Shown: positions 19,188 to 27,676, counted from the first letter of the stretch. The stretch: 64,000 nucleotides of DNA from JANTGF01 sp963750735 (GCA_963750735.1 CAVVRY010000012.1:225021-289020), one strand, 5' to 3'. Notes: generated by a model not told the origin, from the letters alone. A program made the numbers and translations.

Positions 19188-20981
19188 CTATTGAATAATA
19201 ATCTTTCGTATATCAATTATATTCCCCCCAGAATCAATTACTTGAACGAAATACAATCCATTACCAGACCACGAAGACAAATTCACTTCATATAATGGTT
19301 CTTCGATGTTGGTTTCAAAGACAGTGACCCCAACTTGGTTTATGATTTTTATGGAATATCCATTCATTCTTGTATAATCACCTGTATTTATAAAAACATG
19401 ATCCTTAGCTGGGTTCGGATAGATTATAAGAGTATTTATATTATCAGGGGCATCTACACCAGTTAGCACAGCATCTATGATTAGGGTGTCTGTGACCATG
19501 ATGGAATCGTATACTTCTGTTGTGAGAGTATCTTGAATGGTCACAAAAGTTGTGTCGTAAATAGGAATTGTATCATAAATAGTTACAAAACACATACTTT
19601 CATTAAAAAGTTGCTGTACCTCAAAAGAACTTAATGCATGATTATATAGACGAACATCATCAATCTTGCCATAAAAATATCTAACTGTATCACCAGAAGG
19701 GACTGGTGTATCAATACTACCATTTTCACGTCCGATATACAAAGGATAATCTGAATTTGGTAATGAAACACTCGTTGAACTGGAATCTTTTAATATTCCA
19801 TCAACATAAAGTTTTATCTGTTCACCGTCATAAGTGCCCATAACAGAATGCCAACCAGTCGTTAAATTTTCAGAAACAAAATGACAATTACCTCCAAAGG
19901 GAGAGGAACCACTATTTATACCAAATATTAGTGATGGTGTTTCCTGTCCGGCATTTCCAAGTTGTAAATAATACCCACTACCTCCATCATATCGAGGCTT
20001 CCCAACTATCGTTTGAACAAGAGGACTAGTATTTTTATTCTCAAACCAAGCACAAATACTAAACTTATTTGTAAAATCAAGAGTTGGATTATCTTGAATT
20101 GAGATATGTGTTTGGTCAAAACTAAAAGCACGATTTAATTTTCCAAACCTATCTTCGGTAAGTGTAGCACCATATATTGTTCCATCATTCCCGTTTCCAC
20201 TTTCATCGACTGCATTTCCATTAAAAGGGAAATATGCCAATAGTCCTTGATTTAATGAAGACCACCCTCCTTCTGAATAAAGAGATTCAACTTCAATTTT
20301 ATTTAATGCTCGATTGTAAAATCTTATATCATCTAATTTCCCATCCCAAAAATATCTGTTTAACCAATCATCCTTACCTAAAAATAAATTAGCATTAACA
20401 CTGTTTGGACTATAAATCCCGGAAGAAATAGTATCTAATTCGCCATTGATATAGGTTGATAATTCATTTGTTGAGTTATCAAAACTAACAGCAATGTGAT
20501 ACCATGAATTTAACAGTATGCTATCTTTGGAATATGACTCTGGGTCTGCTCCGCCAGAAACTGTATAAGTAACTGCACCATTTGGTACTCCTTGAATTCC
20601 AGTAATTAAAAGCATATAACCATTTCCTCCTGTAGATGAAGTTCTTCTTGATACAATAGAACTTAAGAAATCTGTAGAGTAAGTATCTAGTTCAACCCAA
20701 CAACTTATTGTTAAATCAGTATCTGAAAACTTTAATTCTGGTGAATCAAGTATTTCTATAAAGTCATTCAAGCCATCAAAACTATACGCTGAATTTGGAT
20801 TATCAAATCTATCCGTTGTTAAGGATGCTCCATTAACAACACCATGATTTCCATTACCGCTCTCATCATTTGCATTACCACTGAATGACCAATAACCAAC
20901 CAAACCTTCAGTCGGTATTTGTCCATTAATATTTAAAATCATTCCTAATCCAAGTAACAAAATAGAAGTTAATCTTTTCAT
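19188..20981 (-). CDS. secreted LamG double-domain protein with T9SS sorting signal
   Basis: The start at 20981 is chosen because it gives a clean signal peptide (LTSILLLGLGMILNINGQ); the frame stays open upstream to 21044. Two concanavalin A-like LamG domains follow, each opening with LVGYWSF or LLAYFPF and ESGNGN..G and each containing a W-H strand (SWYHIAVSFD, GWHSVMGTYD). A serine/threonine-aspartate linker leads to a C-terminal IYPNPAKDHVFI domain, the type A T9SS sorting signal. It is therefore exported across the outer membrane and probably binds carbohydrate or matrix. Confidence 0.88.
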   Translation of the reverse strand: MKRLTSILLLGLGMILNINGQIPTEGLVGYWSFSGNANDESGNGNHGVVNGASLTTDRFDNPNSAYSFDGLNDFIEILDSPELKFSDTDLTISCWVELDTYSTDFLSSIVSRRTSSTGGNGYMLLITGIQGVPNGAVTYTVSGGADPESYSKDSILLNSWYHIAVSFDNSTNELSTYINGELDTISSGIYSPNSVNANLFLGKDDWLNRYFWDGKLDDIRFYNRALNKIEVESLYSEGGWSSLNQGLLAYFPFNGNAVDESGNGNDGTIYGATLTEDRFGKLNRAFSFDQTHISIQDNPTLDFTNKFSICAWFENKNTSPLVQTIVGKPRYDGGSGYYLQLGNAGQETPSLIFGINSGSSPFGGNCHFVSENLTTGWHSVMGTYDGEQIKLYVDGILKDSSSTSVSLPNSDYPLYIGRENGSIDTPVPSGDTVRYFYGKIDDVRLYNHALSSFEVQQLFNESMCFVTIYDTIPIYDTTFVTIQDTLTTEVYDSIMVTDTLIIDAVLTGVDAPDNINTLIIYPNPAKDHVFINTGDYTRMNGYSIKIINQVGVTVFETNIEEPLYEVNLSSWSGNGLYFVQVIDSGGNIIDIRKIIIQ

Positions 20982-21044
20982 TTTAAGCAGTTTTGAATTG
21001 TTTAACTTTTTCATCTTGTTCATTTTAAATACATACATCTCCAA

Positions 21045-21387
21045 TACAAACTAAAGTTAGTTAATATTTACTAAAAGGTTATGTTATGCAACATTGCATC
21101 GAAATATTCTAGGAATTACTGTATGATAAACCATCTAGGAAAAAATCCATCCATCTATTACCCCAAGGATTTGGATGGATGGATAGCAATTTTTAGCTAT
21201 TTATCCATGGGAGTGTCCCTCTTCCCTGACTTTGAACTTTGACATGTATCAATACATTTGGTTACCAGGTTAAGTAATCGATAAGTTTAATTTCTTCGGA
21301 CTAATCCAATACACTTCTAACAGTTTGTTTTTTATATTTTTCAATATTTCAGATCAAAAACACAACCCTGACAAATAAATAATTATT
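21045..21387. other. intergenic stretch with a 10-bp hairpin
   Basis: No gene seen. ATCCATCCAT (21145..21154) and ATGGATGGAT (21175..21184) form a perfect stem with a 20-base loop. No T-run follows directly, so it is not a clear terminator; it might be a protein-binding or element-end remnant. Confidence 0.4.
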
Positions 21388-21858
21388 TTACAGATTGTTT
21401 TCTACATTATACATTTTAAATATACCAAATCTTTCAAAATCTGGAGGATCAAAGAATTTCATAAAAATGTCTCCATTCATATCTGCCACAAATTGAACTT
21501 TATAATGTTGTTTGGTTTCTATCCCATCAACAATAAGTGTTGAATAGTATTCTATTTTCAACCAGTGATCCCAAATATTAGGGAGCCATTCTCCTGCATA
21601 TTGATAATCATATATTTCAATATTACTTTGTCCATAAACTTTGATAGAAAGAGTCTCTACTCCCCCTTCACAATTTGGTTCTACATAAAAAAAGTGATCA
21701 CTTGTGTTTCTTTCATCTGTATTTCCAGTAGTAATTGTATCAGTCTTTGAATTCCATACACCAGCAAAAGTGTTTTTTTTACAAGGAGTGGGTTCTTTTC
21801 CGCAATTCATAAAAGTAATTACAAAAAACATCATTCCTAATATTAGTATTTTTTTCAT
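21388..21858 (-). CDS. small lipoprotein, unknown function
   Basis: The start at 21858 gives KKILILGMMFFVITFMNCGK, a lipoprotein signal peptide with the lipobox cysteine. The frame extends further to 21894 without improving the signal. The ~155-aa mature region contains WNSKTDTITTG and beta-rich text typical of Bacteroidota lipocalin-like lipoproteins (AGVWN near the start). The function is not recognised. Confidence 0.65.
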   Translation of the reverse strand: MKKILILGMMFFVITFMNCGKEPTPCKKNTFAGVWNSKTDTITTGNTDERNTSDHFFYVEPNCEGGVETLSIKVYGQSNIEIYDYQYAGEWLPNIWDHWLKIEYYSTLIVDGIETKQHYKVQFVADMNGDIFMKFFDPPDFERFGIFKMYNVENNL

Positions 21859-21907
21859 TTGGATTTGTTCCTTATAAGTTGAACTCATATTCAATATTAA
21901 TATTAAA

Positions 21908-22054
21908 TTAATATTGAATTTTTAATGCATCTAATTTGTTTTCAGATACTTTACAATTAATTGTGTCCCCATCAAGTTTTATTATTTTGTCTTGGGCTTT
22001 TAAATTAATTGTAAATGTCATTAATACAGCTATAATTAAAATAGCTCTTTTCAT
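21908..22054 (-). pseudogene. 48-codon remnant of a secreted protein gene
   Basis: A small frame encoding MKRAILIIAVLMTFTINLKA, a good signal peptide, followed by QDKIIKLDGDTINCKVSE and a stop after 48 residues. The segment after the signal resembles the entry domain of the beta-barrel gene at 17036 (VYLKNGSIIRGVIIE), but no barrel follows. It is read as a truncated surface-protein gene; a true micro-protein cannot be excluded. Confidence 0.5.
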
Positions 22055-22432
22055 AAGCCTCATTTGTTTTTTAAATTTAGCCCCAATGTTTTTTATTTAT
22101 AGATTTGAAGTTTAAAGTTAACTATTCTATCCTTTTCCAGTGAAGATTTGATATGTTTTGTAACAAGTGTTAGTGCTATCAATAAATTCAATCTCGTCAT
22201 ATACTTACGTTGTAACCATTCGAGAAGTAAATACACTACAATTGATTTATTCAATTCTATAAATAATCATAACTGGACCCATTATCAACAAATTCCAATA
22301 ATGAAATCTCCAATCTTATTCTAGAATAGGATGCCACAAATTCAGTTTTCCCCCATCAATTTAATATTCTCAAATCTACCATAAAATGATAGTTAATCTA
22401 CTATATATTAGTAGATTATAATGTATTAGGAA
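22055..22432. promoter_or_regulatory. intergenic DNA with an operator-like palindrome at 22394..22418
   Basis: No gene seen. TAATCTACTA (22394..22403) and TAGTAGATTA (22409..22418) are perfect inverse copies with a 5-base spacer. They sit 15 bases upstream of the -33 box of the following polymerase gene, so they may bind a regulator. Confidence 0.45.
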
Positions 22433-22464
22433 TTTGGTAGTCTCGATTATTTTTCGTATATTTG
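22433..22464 (+). promoter_or_regulatory. promoter of the polymerase-like operon
   Basis: TTTG at 22433..22436, 20 bases, TATATTTG at 22457..22464: an exact match to the Bacteroidota -33/-7 pattern. Transcription should begin near 22468..22471, which leaves a ~145-base leader before the ATG. Confidence 0.7.
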
Positions 22465-22467
22465 TAT

Positions 22468-22592
22468 AAAGCTCAATGGAAAATTAGTTGAATGCTGACG
22501 GAACCGCGAGAGAGCTTTTATTAACGTTAATTCATATTTTAAAATATCCTGGAGCAGCCAGGTAATACTGGCATCCAGGGTTATTATTTTTT
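22468..22592 (+). ncRNA. structured leader RNA upstream of the polymerase-like gene
   Basis: Three elements can be drawn. First, AAAGCTC (22468..22474) pairs with GAGCTTT (22512..22518), closing a 37-base loop with GCTGACGGAACCGCGAG. Second, there is a perfect palindrome TTAACGTTAA (22521..22530). Third, a long hairpin has AATATCCTGGA (22543..22553) against TCCAGGGTTATT (22574..22585) and an inner GCCAG/CTGGC with loop GTAATA. The last hairpin runs into a T-rich tract (22581..22592), like an attenuator. It matches no riboswitch I know. It could be a regulatory leader or a free small RNA. Confidence 0.5.
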
Positions 22593-22613
22593 AGTATAAG
22601 AGAAAGATTTATT

Positions 22614-24047
22614 ATGAAAGTATATATACCTAATAGTATAGATGTAGATAAGATTGTAAAAGCCCATCCACCCACAAATGTGAAAAATTTTCATCCAGAA
22701 AAATTAGTATGTATCCTGAGTGAAATTACTACCAAACCAAAAAATGACGAAGGTTTTGTTGAGATAGGAGCTAAACTATTTCAAAAAAAATCTCATAATT
22801 ATAGGGAATATGTTGATTATTCGATAGATGCTGGAGTTCTTATAGTTGATGAGCAATTCTTCCATAACACTCTTATGCCAAATTCATCAAAGACAAAGGG
22901 TTATAAATTCTCTGATGATTACAATACAACTGTACATGGAGTTGAAATTGAATATTTTCCAGTAGTAAAAAAATATGCTAGAGAAAAAGCAGAATCCAGG
23001 AAGGTAAGCTCAAAATACAATCACCTAGCAAAATGGTTTAACGAGGATTTAACCATTGATAGAGAAAATGCTTTTAATTATTTAAATTTTGAAAAACCCT
23101 TATACCAAGCCGATTATACCGTACAAATTCAGAATAGGAATGAGATTCATAACACCTGGTATGAAAGCTATCCTGAGAAAATTGCTAACCTAAATAGAAT
23201 AAAGGTTAAAGACCCAATTCATAGATACAATTCTACTTTTATGGGAATAGATAAGATCTATGATCACGATTTTAATATGATGGTTGATGATACCAGTTGT
23301 AGGTTTCATTCAAACCTTACTAATTTATCAACTGATTATAGGAATTTTTTATCCTATGATGGAAAACCACTTGTATCAATTGATATTGTAAATAGCCAAC
23401 CCTATTTTAGTCTGAAGTTTTTTAATATTGAATTCTGGAGAAATTTTGATTTTTTATTTTATTCTTTATTTCCTAATTCTACCTCCATCTCCTCCTCCCT
23501 ATCTATTATTTTAGTAGAATCTCTGCAATCTATTGATAAACAGGAAGTAAGCCATTTTAGAAAATTAATCCTTTCAGGAGAGTTTTATGACTATTTAGCC
23601 AATGAAATTGAGTACAGAACTGGTATAAAATATTCATCCAGAAGAGAAATTAAAGCTTTAATATTTACAATTCTTTATTCTCAGAATCAATTCCTGGGCC
23701 AACCAGAAGCAGCACCAAAAAGAGTTTTTAAGGAGCTATTCCCAGGCATATATCAATTGTTGTCAGAGATTAAGAAAGCAAGGAGAAATTTGGTGCCTAT
23801 TTTACTACAGAGACTTGAGTCGTATATAGTACTAGAAATTATTACAAAACGGATTTCAAAGGAATATCCTAAATTACCAATATTTACTATACATGACAGT
23901 ATTGCTACCACTGCAGGTAATGAAGATTATGTATTTCAGGTAATGGAGGAGGAGCTTAAAAGATTCGTAGGAGCAAAACCCAGCCTGAGAATAGAACCTT
24001 GGGCGATTAATCAATTAAAAAATTACAAAAAATGGATAAACAAATAA
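22614..24047 (+). CDS. palm-type single-subunit polymerase-like protein, unknown family
   Basis: 477 aa, cytoplasmic. The C-terminal 250 residues show three motifs in the order and spacing of family A DNA polymerases and T7-like RNA polymerases. Motif A is LVSIDIVNSQP with D257. Motif B is RREIKALIFTILYSQN, with R343/R344, K347 and Y355, then FKELFPGIY. Motif C is FTIHDSIATT with D428. RFHSNLTNLSTDYRNFL (230-246) precedes motif A. No exonuclease or primase zinc domain is visible, and the N-terminal 200 residues are unrecognised. It has its own promoter and structured leader and is the only sizeable plus-strand gene in a minus-strand array apart from the IS transposase. It might replicate a mobile unit or act in defence. 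Confidence 0.6.
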   Translation: MKVYIPNSIDVDKIVKAHPPTNVKNFHPEKLVCILSEITTKPKNDEGFVEIGAKLFQKKSHNYREYVDYSIDAGVLIVDEQFFHNTLMPNSSKTKGYKFSDDYNTTVHGVEIEYFPVVKKYAREKAESRKVSSKYNHLAKWFNEDLTIDRENAFNYLNFEKPLYQADYTVQIQNRNEIHNTWYESYPEKIANLNRIKVKDPIHRYNSTFMGIDKIYDHDFNMMVDDTSCRFHSNLTNLSTDYRNFLSYDGKPLVSIDIVNSQPYFSLKFFNIEFWRNFDFLFYSLFPNSTSISSSLSIILVESLQSIDKQEVSHFRKLILSGEFYDYLANEIEYRTGIKYSSRREIKALIFTILYSQNQFLGQPEAAPKRVFKELFPGIYQLLSEIKKARRNLVPILLQRLESYIVLEIITKRISKEYPKLPIFTIHDSIATTAGNEDYVFQVMEEELKRFVGAKPSLRIEPWAINQLKNYKKWINK

Positions 24048-24232
24048 AAACTAAAACTGAGATATATAAAATACTTGATGAAATCATAGGGCTAAATGAG
24101 TCAATTCTGTCTATTATTTACAATGGATATAATGATGGTACGATTCAGAATTTGAACAAATATAAATCTGTAATGAAGGATTTTGCGGAGGATTCCTTGC
24201 AAGAAAAAACTGCCAGTATTTTGTTGAATTAG
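24032..24232 (+). CDS. 66-aa partner of the polymerase-like gene
   Basis: A small helical, charged protein (IYKILDEIIGLNESILSIIY in its middle) whose ATG lies inside the last 16 bases of the polymerase-like gene. That overlap implies translational coupling and a joint function. There are no membrane segments and no known domain. It could be a regulatory or accessory subunit. A short GAAC/GTTC inverted pair follows between 24240 and 24290. Confidence 0.55.
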   Translation: MDKQIKTKTEIYKILDEIIGLNESILSIIYNGYNDGTIQNLNKYKSVMKDFAEDSLQEKTASILLN

Positions 24233-24320
24233 GTAATTGCCGAACAACTTACCTTTATTGCCAAATCAGCCTTTAGTTCGAGCTAATAACTGACTTATTT
24301 ACTTTCATTGTCTTAAAATA

Positions 24321-25004
24321 TCAAAGAACACTTCCATTTGCTTCGTTATATACATTATCATAGAATATTACAATGCTATATTCACCATAATCTTCTTTAA
24401 TCATAAACCAAACTGTCTTATTCAGGGCATCCAATGACACTTGAAAAATTTCTAAAATTAAATCATTAACTTTTTCATATTCCTGGTCAGTTTTTTCTTC
24501 TTTCGCAAGAAGTAGGTCATATTCATGAGTTAAAGAATCATGTTTTAGGGATTTTTGGTAAAATGCAGCTTCATATCTTTTATTGTTGACCGTCATTTCA
24601 TATGAAATGTCCTCATCTTCTGGAATAATGTATTTAGATACTATTGAGTCGGATTGGGTTGAATATCTATTATTATTCACAAATTGTTGAATTAAACTAT
24701 TGAACCTTATTTTAATATTTGTTTCATCTGTCGGATATTCATCCCAAATGCCAATTCGCCAAACCTTGTTATTATTTGTTGCTATAACGATGTTAACATT
24801 TCTCCCATTAAATTCACCATTCAAGACATCCTCACTTTGTTGATTAATGGTATATCCTCTAGATTTCAATTTCTCAATCATTTCGGACTTAAATCCATCC
24901 ACAGGAATGTCAAGAAATTGTGTTACATCTTTTTGGGAATATGATGCCATTGGAAAGAATAATAACATTATAAACCATACTATGAGTTTTACATTTTTAT
25001 CCAT
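24321..25004 (-). CDS. secreted hypothetical protein
   Basis: 227 aa with an N-terminal signal peptide (LIVWFIMLLFFPMASYSQ). FLDIPVDGFKSEMIEKLKSRGY at the mature N-terminus is a pattern common in Bacteroidota secreted proteins of unknown function, quoted here as FLDIPVDGFKSEM. The remainder is charged and helical, without catalytic motifs. It is the last gene before the attC site that the IS110 element interrupts. Confidence 0.65.
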   Translation of the reverse strand: MDKNVKLIVWFIMLLFFPMASYSQKDVTQFLDIPVDGFKSEMIEKLKSRGYTINQQSEDVLNGEFNGRNVNIVIATNNNKVWRIGIWDEYPTDETNIKIRFNSLIQQFVNNNRYSTQSDSIVSKYIIPEDEDISYEMTVNNKRYEAAFYQKSLKHDSLTHEYDLLLAKEEKTDQEYEKVNDLILEIFQVSLDALNKTVWFMIKEDYGEYSIVIFYDNVYNEANGSVL

Positions 25005-25242
25005 CTCTTTTTGGTTTTAATTAGTGTCTCTTTTTAAAACTTTAGCTTTTACGCCCTGTTTTGAGTAAACTTGCCTCTAACGTTTAGTATAAGAATAGTA
25101 GCCGACTGCGTGGCACTTTCCTGTCAAGTTACAAGAAAGTTGAAGCGGGCTACAACCCTTGAATTTACTACTATCTCGGCTATTATTTTTATACATCCTA
25201 AGTTTACCAGTTCTTATATTCGTGTAATAAAACAGAAAGAAC

Positions 25243-25313
25243 AAAAGAGAGGGTTAAGGTAATGATATACATTGAGTCTTAAGCTCGTCAACATTGGTTA
25301 TCCCCTCTCTTTT
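25243..25313 (+). ncRNA. candidate bridge RNA stem-loop in the IS110 left end
   Basis: AAAAGAGAGGG (25243..25253) and CCCTCTCTTTT (25303..25313) form an 11-bp perfect stem around about 50 bases with further pairing potential (TAATG/CATTG). IS110-group elements encode their target- and donor-guiding bridge RNA in the left end, upstream of the transposase gene. Position and structure fit, but the guide loops were not resolved. Confidence 0.45.
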
Positions 25314-25404
25314 CTACTACAATTCTGAACAGTTCATTAGGCCATTAAGCCTGTTTCAAGGTTGTAAGAAAAATAGTAGATCGTTCTTTCCAAACACAAT
25401 TTAT

Positions 25405-26379
25405 ATGAATAAAAATAAGCAATTTTTAGGTATTGACATCTCAAAGGATGTATTTGACGTTTTTGATTCCACGGATAATCATTATCAGTTTAGAAATGAT
25501 CTCACTGGTTTCAAGCAGTTTGGCAAGATCCTTACGGAACACTCCCACTGTGTAATGGAGGTCACAGGAAGCTATTATCAAAATTTGGCCACCTGGTTGT
25601 ATTCAAAATCGATTGCAGTATCAGTGGTTAATCCATTATCAGTAAAACGATTTATACAAATGCGGTTAAAGACATCAAAAACTGATAAATCAGACGCTCG
25701 GATGATACGGATTTACGGTGAATACGAAGATCCTAAGTTATGGCAGCCACCATCTGAATATATCATTGAAGCGAATGAATTACATAAGCTTATTGACCTG
25801 TTACTAAGGCAACGCACAGCCCTTAAGAACAAACTGCATGGACTCAGGTCGAAAGGAATCATAAGATCCTCAGTTGTAGTCTCAGTGCGTCGCCAGATAA
25901 GGAGTTTAGATAAAGAGGTTTCTACATTAGAGTTGAAGTTAGAGGACTTGATCAAAGAATACCAGGCAGATCTGTTGACCAGATTATGTACTATTCCTGG
26001 AATAGGAAAAAGGACAGCAATATTCTTAATAGTCTTGACCAACGGCTTTGAAAAATTTGAGAATAGTCGGCAATTAATCTCGTATTTTGGGCTGGATCCA
26101 ACAATCTATGAATCAGGGTCAAGTATAAGAGGTAGAAGCAGAATAAGTAAAACAGGGAATAATCATATCAGGAACTTATTGTTCATGTGCTCATTTACGG
26201 CATGTGAGCATAACAAATCATGCAGGGAAATATATCAAAGGATTACCGCAAAAGGCAAATCTAAAAAGCTAGCCCTGATTGCTGTAGCCAACAAGCTACT
26301 AAAGCAATCATTGGCAATTGCTAAATCAGGATTATATTATGATGAGAATTATAAAAGTGTTTATGTAAATATTGGGTGA
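25405..26379 (+). CDS. IS110-family transposase
   Basis: 324 aa from the ATG at 25405; the frame is open to 25294, but that part overlaps the structured left end. The N-terminal RuvC-like DEDD domain shows FLGIDISKDVFDVFD, VMEVTGSYYQ and KTSKTDKSDARMI. A charged helical linker follows, then the C-terminal Transposase_20 domain with LCTIPGIGKRTA and the region before the catalytic serine (YESGSSIRGRSRISKTGNN). It catalyses excision and insertion. Length and motifs appear intact, so it may be active. Confidence 0.92.
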   Translation: MNKNKQFLGIDISKDVFDVFDSTDNHYQFRNDLTGFKQFGKILTEHSHCVMEVTGSYYQNLATWLYSKSIAVSVVNPLSVKRFIQMRLKTSKTDKSDARMIRIYGEYEDPKLWQPPSEYIIEANELHKLIDLLLRQRTALKNKLHGLRSKGIIRSSVVVSVRRQIRSLDKEVSTLELKLEDLIKEYQADLLTRLCTIPGIGKRTAIFLIVLTNGFEKFENSRQLISYFGLDPTIYESGSSIRGRSRISKTGNNHIRNLLFMCSFTACEHNKSCREIYQRITAKGKSKKLALIAVANKLLKQSLAIAKSGLYYDENYKSVYVNIG

Positions 26380-26422
26380 AAAGGTTTGGATTTTAGCACA
26401 GTTCATTGTTATGGGCTGCCTT

Positions 26423-26884
26423 TTATCTGTTTTTCAAATCTCCAATCACAGGATATTTCTCTGTTATTAATTCCAATTGGAAGTCTAAATCTTTAATTAA
26501 TGTCTGGTCAAATGACATTTTAAACATCAATTCTGAAGATTCAATACCAGGTTGGTCACATGCAGTAACATTAACCTCAAAATGTCCTAAACCATCTCCT
26601 TGTATTTTCAAATCAAGGAATCCTTCTAAATCATGAAAATTAGCTGTGCCATTTAAATTATCATAAAGCAAGGAAAATTCCTTTGAAAATTGTTTGAAAT
26701 CAACTGTCATTATATCTCCGAAATATTCACCAGAAAATTTACCTCCTTTAATCGTAAATTTTGTTTTAAGCCAATTTTTATCCCAGTCAATATTTGAATT
26801 ATAATCTATTATCTCAATTGGCTCAATCCTGATTAAATTGCTAGCATCTGATATTTCGAAGTATGGTTTATCTATTTCATTCAT
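26423..26884 (-). CDS. WapI-family immunity-type protein
   Basis: 153 aa, no signal peptide. The pattern of W-rich strand (DWDKNWLKTKFTIKGGKFSGEY), an FKQFSKEFSLLYDNLNG helix and a beta ending with GDGLGHFEVNVTA fits the WapI immunity family, which neutralises WapA-type polymorphic toxins. No toxin gene lies nearby, so it would be an orphan immunity gene. Its start abuts the stop of the 207-aa gene, so both are one transcript, and attC site D follows. Confidence 0.6.
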   Translation of the reverse strand: MNEIDKPYFEISDASNLIRIEPIEIIDYNSNIDWDKNWLKTKFTIKGGKFSGEYFGDIMTVDFKQFSKEFSLLYDNLNGTANFHDLEGFLDLKIQGDGLGHFEVNVTACDQPGIESSELMFKMSFDQTLIKDLDFQLELITEKYPVIGDLKNR

Positions 26885-27508
26885 TTAATTCCCTCGATAT
26901 ATTAATTCATAATCATGTGCAGTAACGAACATCGGAATATTACCCAAAGAATCCTCAATTTTAGAATACGATAATCTAAACAGTTCTTGGAGTCTTAGAA
27001 TTACTAATAATTCACAAACTTCATAAGCTTGTTCAATATTCGGTTCATTAATTCGGTCATTTTCGTGAACGTCTTCAAAAACCTTCTGAATCTCTTCCAA
27101 TCCAGTTATTGTAAAGTCACCTGCTGTTGAATCATAGAAATCGCACAACCAATCCCAATCATCTCCGCCCATTTCCTTAAATGAAAACAAGTCAATAAAC
27201 CACCTATCATAATTAATTGTAAATCCATTCATTTCGCAATAATATGCAGCTGGTTTAAAATCTGTAGACTTTCCAAAAACTGATTGTATCAATCCTTTGG
27301 GCTTATTTAAAATCTCGGATGTTGATTTATGGAAGTTTCGAATGTAAACCTTCAAATCATTTGATAAGTGCAAAATATCCTTTCCAATCATTTTATGAAA
27401 GTCTGTCTTTGGAATCTTGCTTAACTCTGATTCCGCAAGCTGAATTGCATTATCAAGCTCCTGTTTATCTATCAGTTTTCTTAGTTTATCTTCTAATTCA
27501 AAATTCAT
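26885..27508 (-). CDS. hypothetical protein in an immunity-type cassette
   Basis: 207 aa, cytoplasmic, acidic. It contains MGGDDWDWLCDFYDST and a helical C-terminal half. I do not recognise the family, but the tryptophan/aspartate-rich centre and the coupling to a WapI-like gene suggest another immunity protein. It is the first gene of a two-gene cassette flanked by attC sites D and E. Confidence 0.6.
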   Translation of the reverse strand: MNFELEDKLRKLIDKQELDNAIQLAESELSKIPKTDFHKMIGKDILHLSNDLKVYIRNFHKSTSEILNKPKGLIQSVFGKSTDFKPAAYYCEMNGFTINYDRWFIDLFSFKEMGGDDWDWLCDFYDSTAGDFTITGLEEIQKVFEDVHENDRINEPNIEQAYEVCELLVILRLQELFRLSYSKIEDSLGNIPMFVTAHDYELIYRGN

Positions 27509-27540
27509 AGTTTCAGTTTTGCAGGTCGTTTCTTAAGGTT

Positions 27541-27676
27541 GCCCACGGTCTAGTGTAAGTGAAGTGCGGTAATGATTCATTTTACTTGGTAAGCAGTATC
27601 TGACTTTCTCCTTACAGCCATGAAATTAACAAATCGAAGCCATATACAGAGCATTTCATTTACACTTTGTTAGCAC
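27541..27676 (-). repeat. attC-like recombination site E
   Basis: GTGTAAGTGAAGTGC (27553..27567) faces GCATTTCATTTACAC (27651..27665) with 13 of 15 pairs. The right outer core is GTTAGCAC; the left core GCCCACGG is degenerate. It follows the stop of the gene 27691..28194 by 14 bases. Confidence 0.7.

Larger units (their letters stand above)
25197..26406 (+). mobile_element. IS110-family insertion sequence, about 1.2 kb
   Basis: One DEDD transposase gene, a ~208-base non-coding left end and a ~27-base right end. No terminal inverted repeats are visible, as usual for IS110. It lies inside an attC-like site. Members of the related IS1111 group are known to target attC sites, so the position is probably specific. 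Confidence 0.75.
25073..26416 (-). repeat. attC-like site D, interrupted by an IS110-family element
   Basis: The left part (25073..25196) closely follows site B: TAACGTTTAGTATAAG, TAGTAGCCGACTGCG, GTTGAAGCGGGCTACA, then TTTTTATACAT. The expected right end TGTTATGGGC is found only at 26407..26416, after the insertion. CAT occurs at both junctions (25194..25196 and 26404..26406), as expected if the element recombined at a short shared core. The site belongs to the immunity-gene cassette 26423..27508. Confidence 0.7.

Noticed and set aside
24240..24300. Possible attC site after the 66-aa gene
   Set aside because: A short GAAC/GTTC pairing only; too small and without the outer cores.
25294..25404. 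Extended N-terminus of the IS110 transposase
   Set aside because: It overlaps the structured left end; the ATG at 25405 begins the family's usual LGIDISK text.
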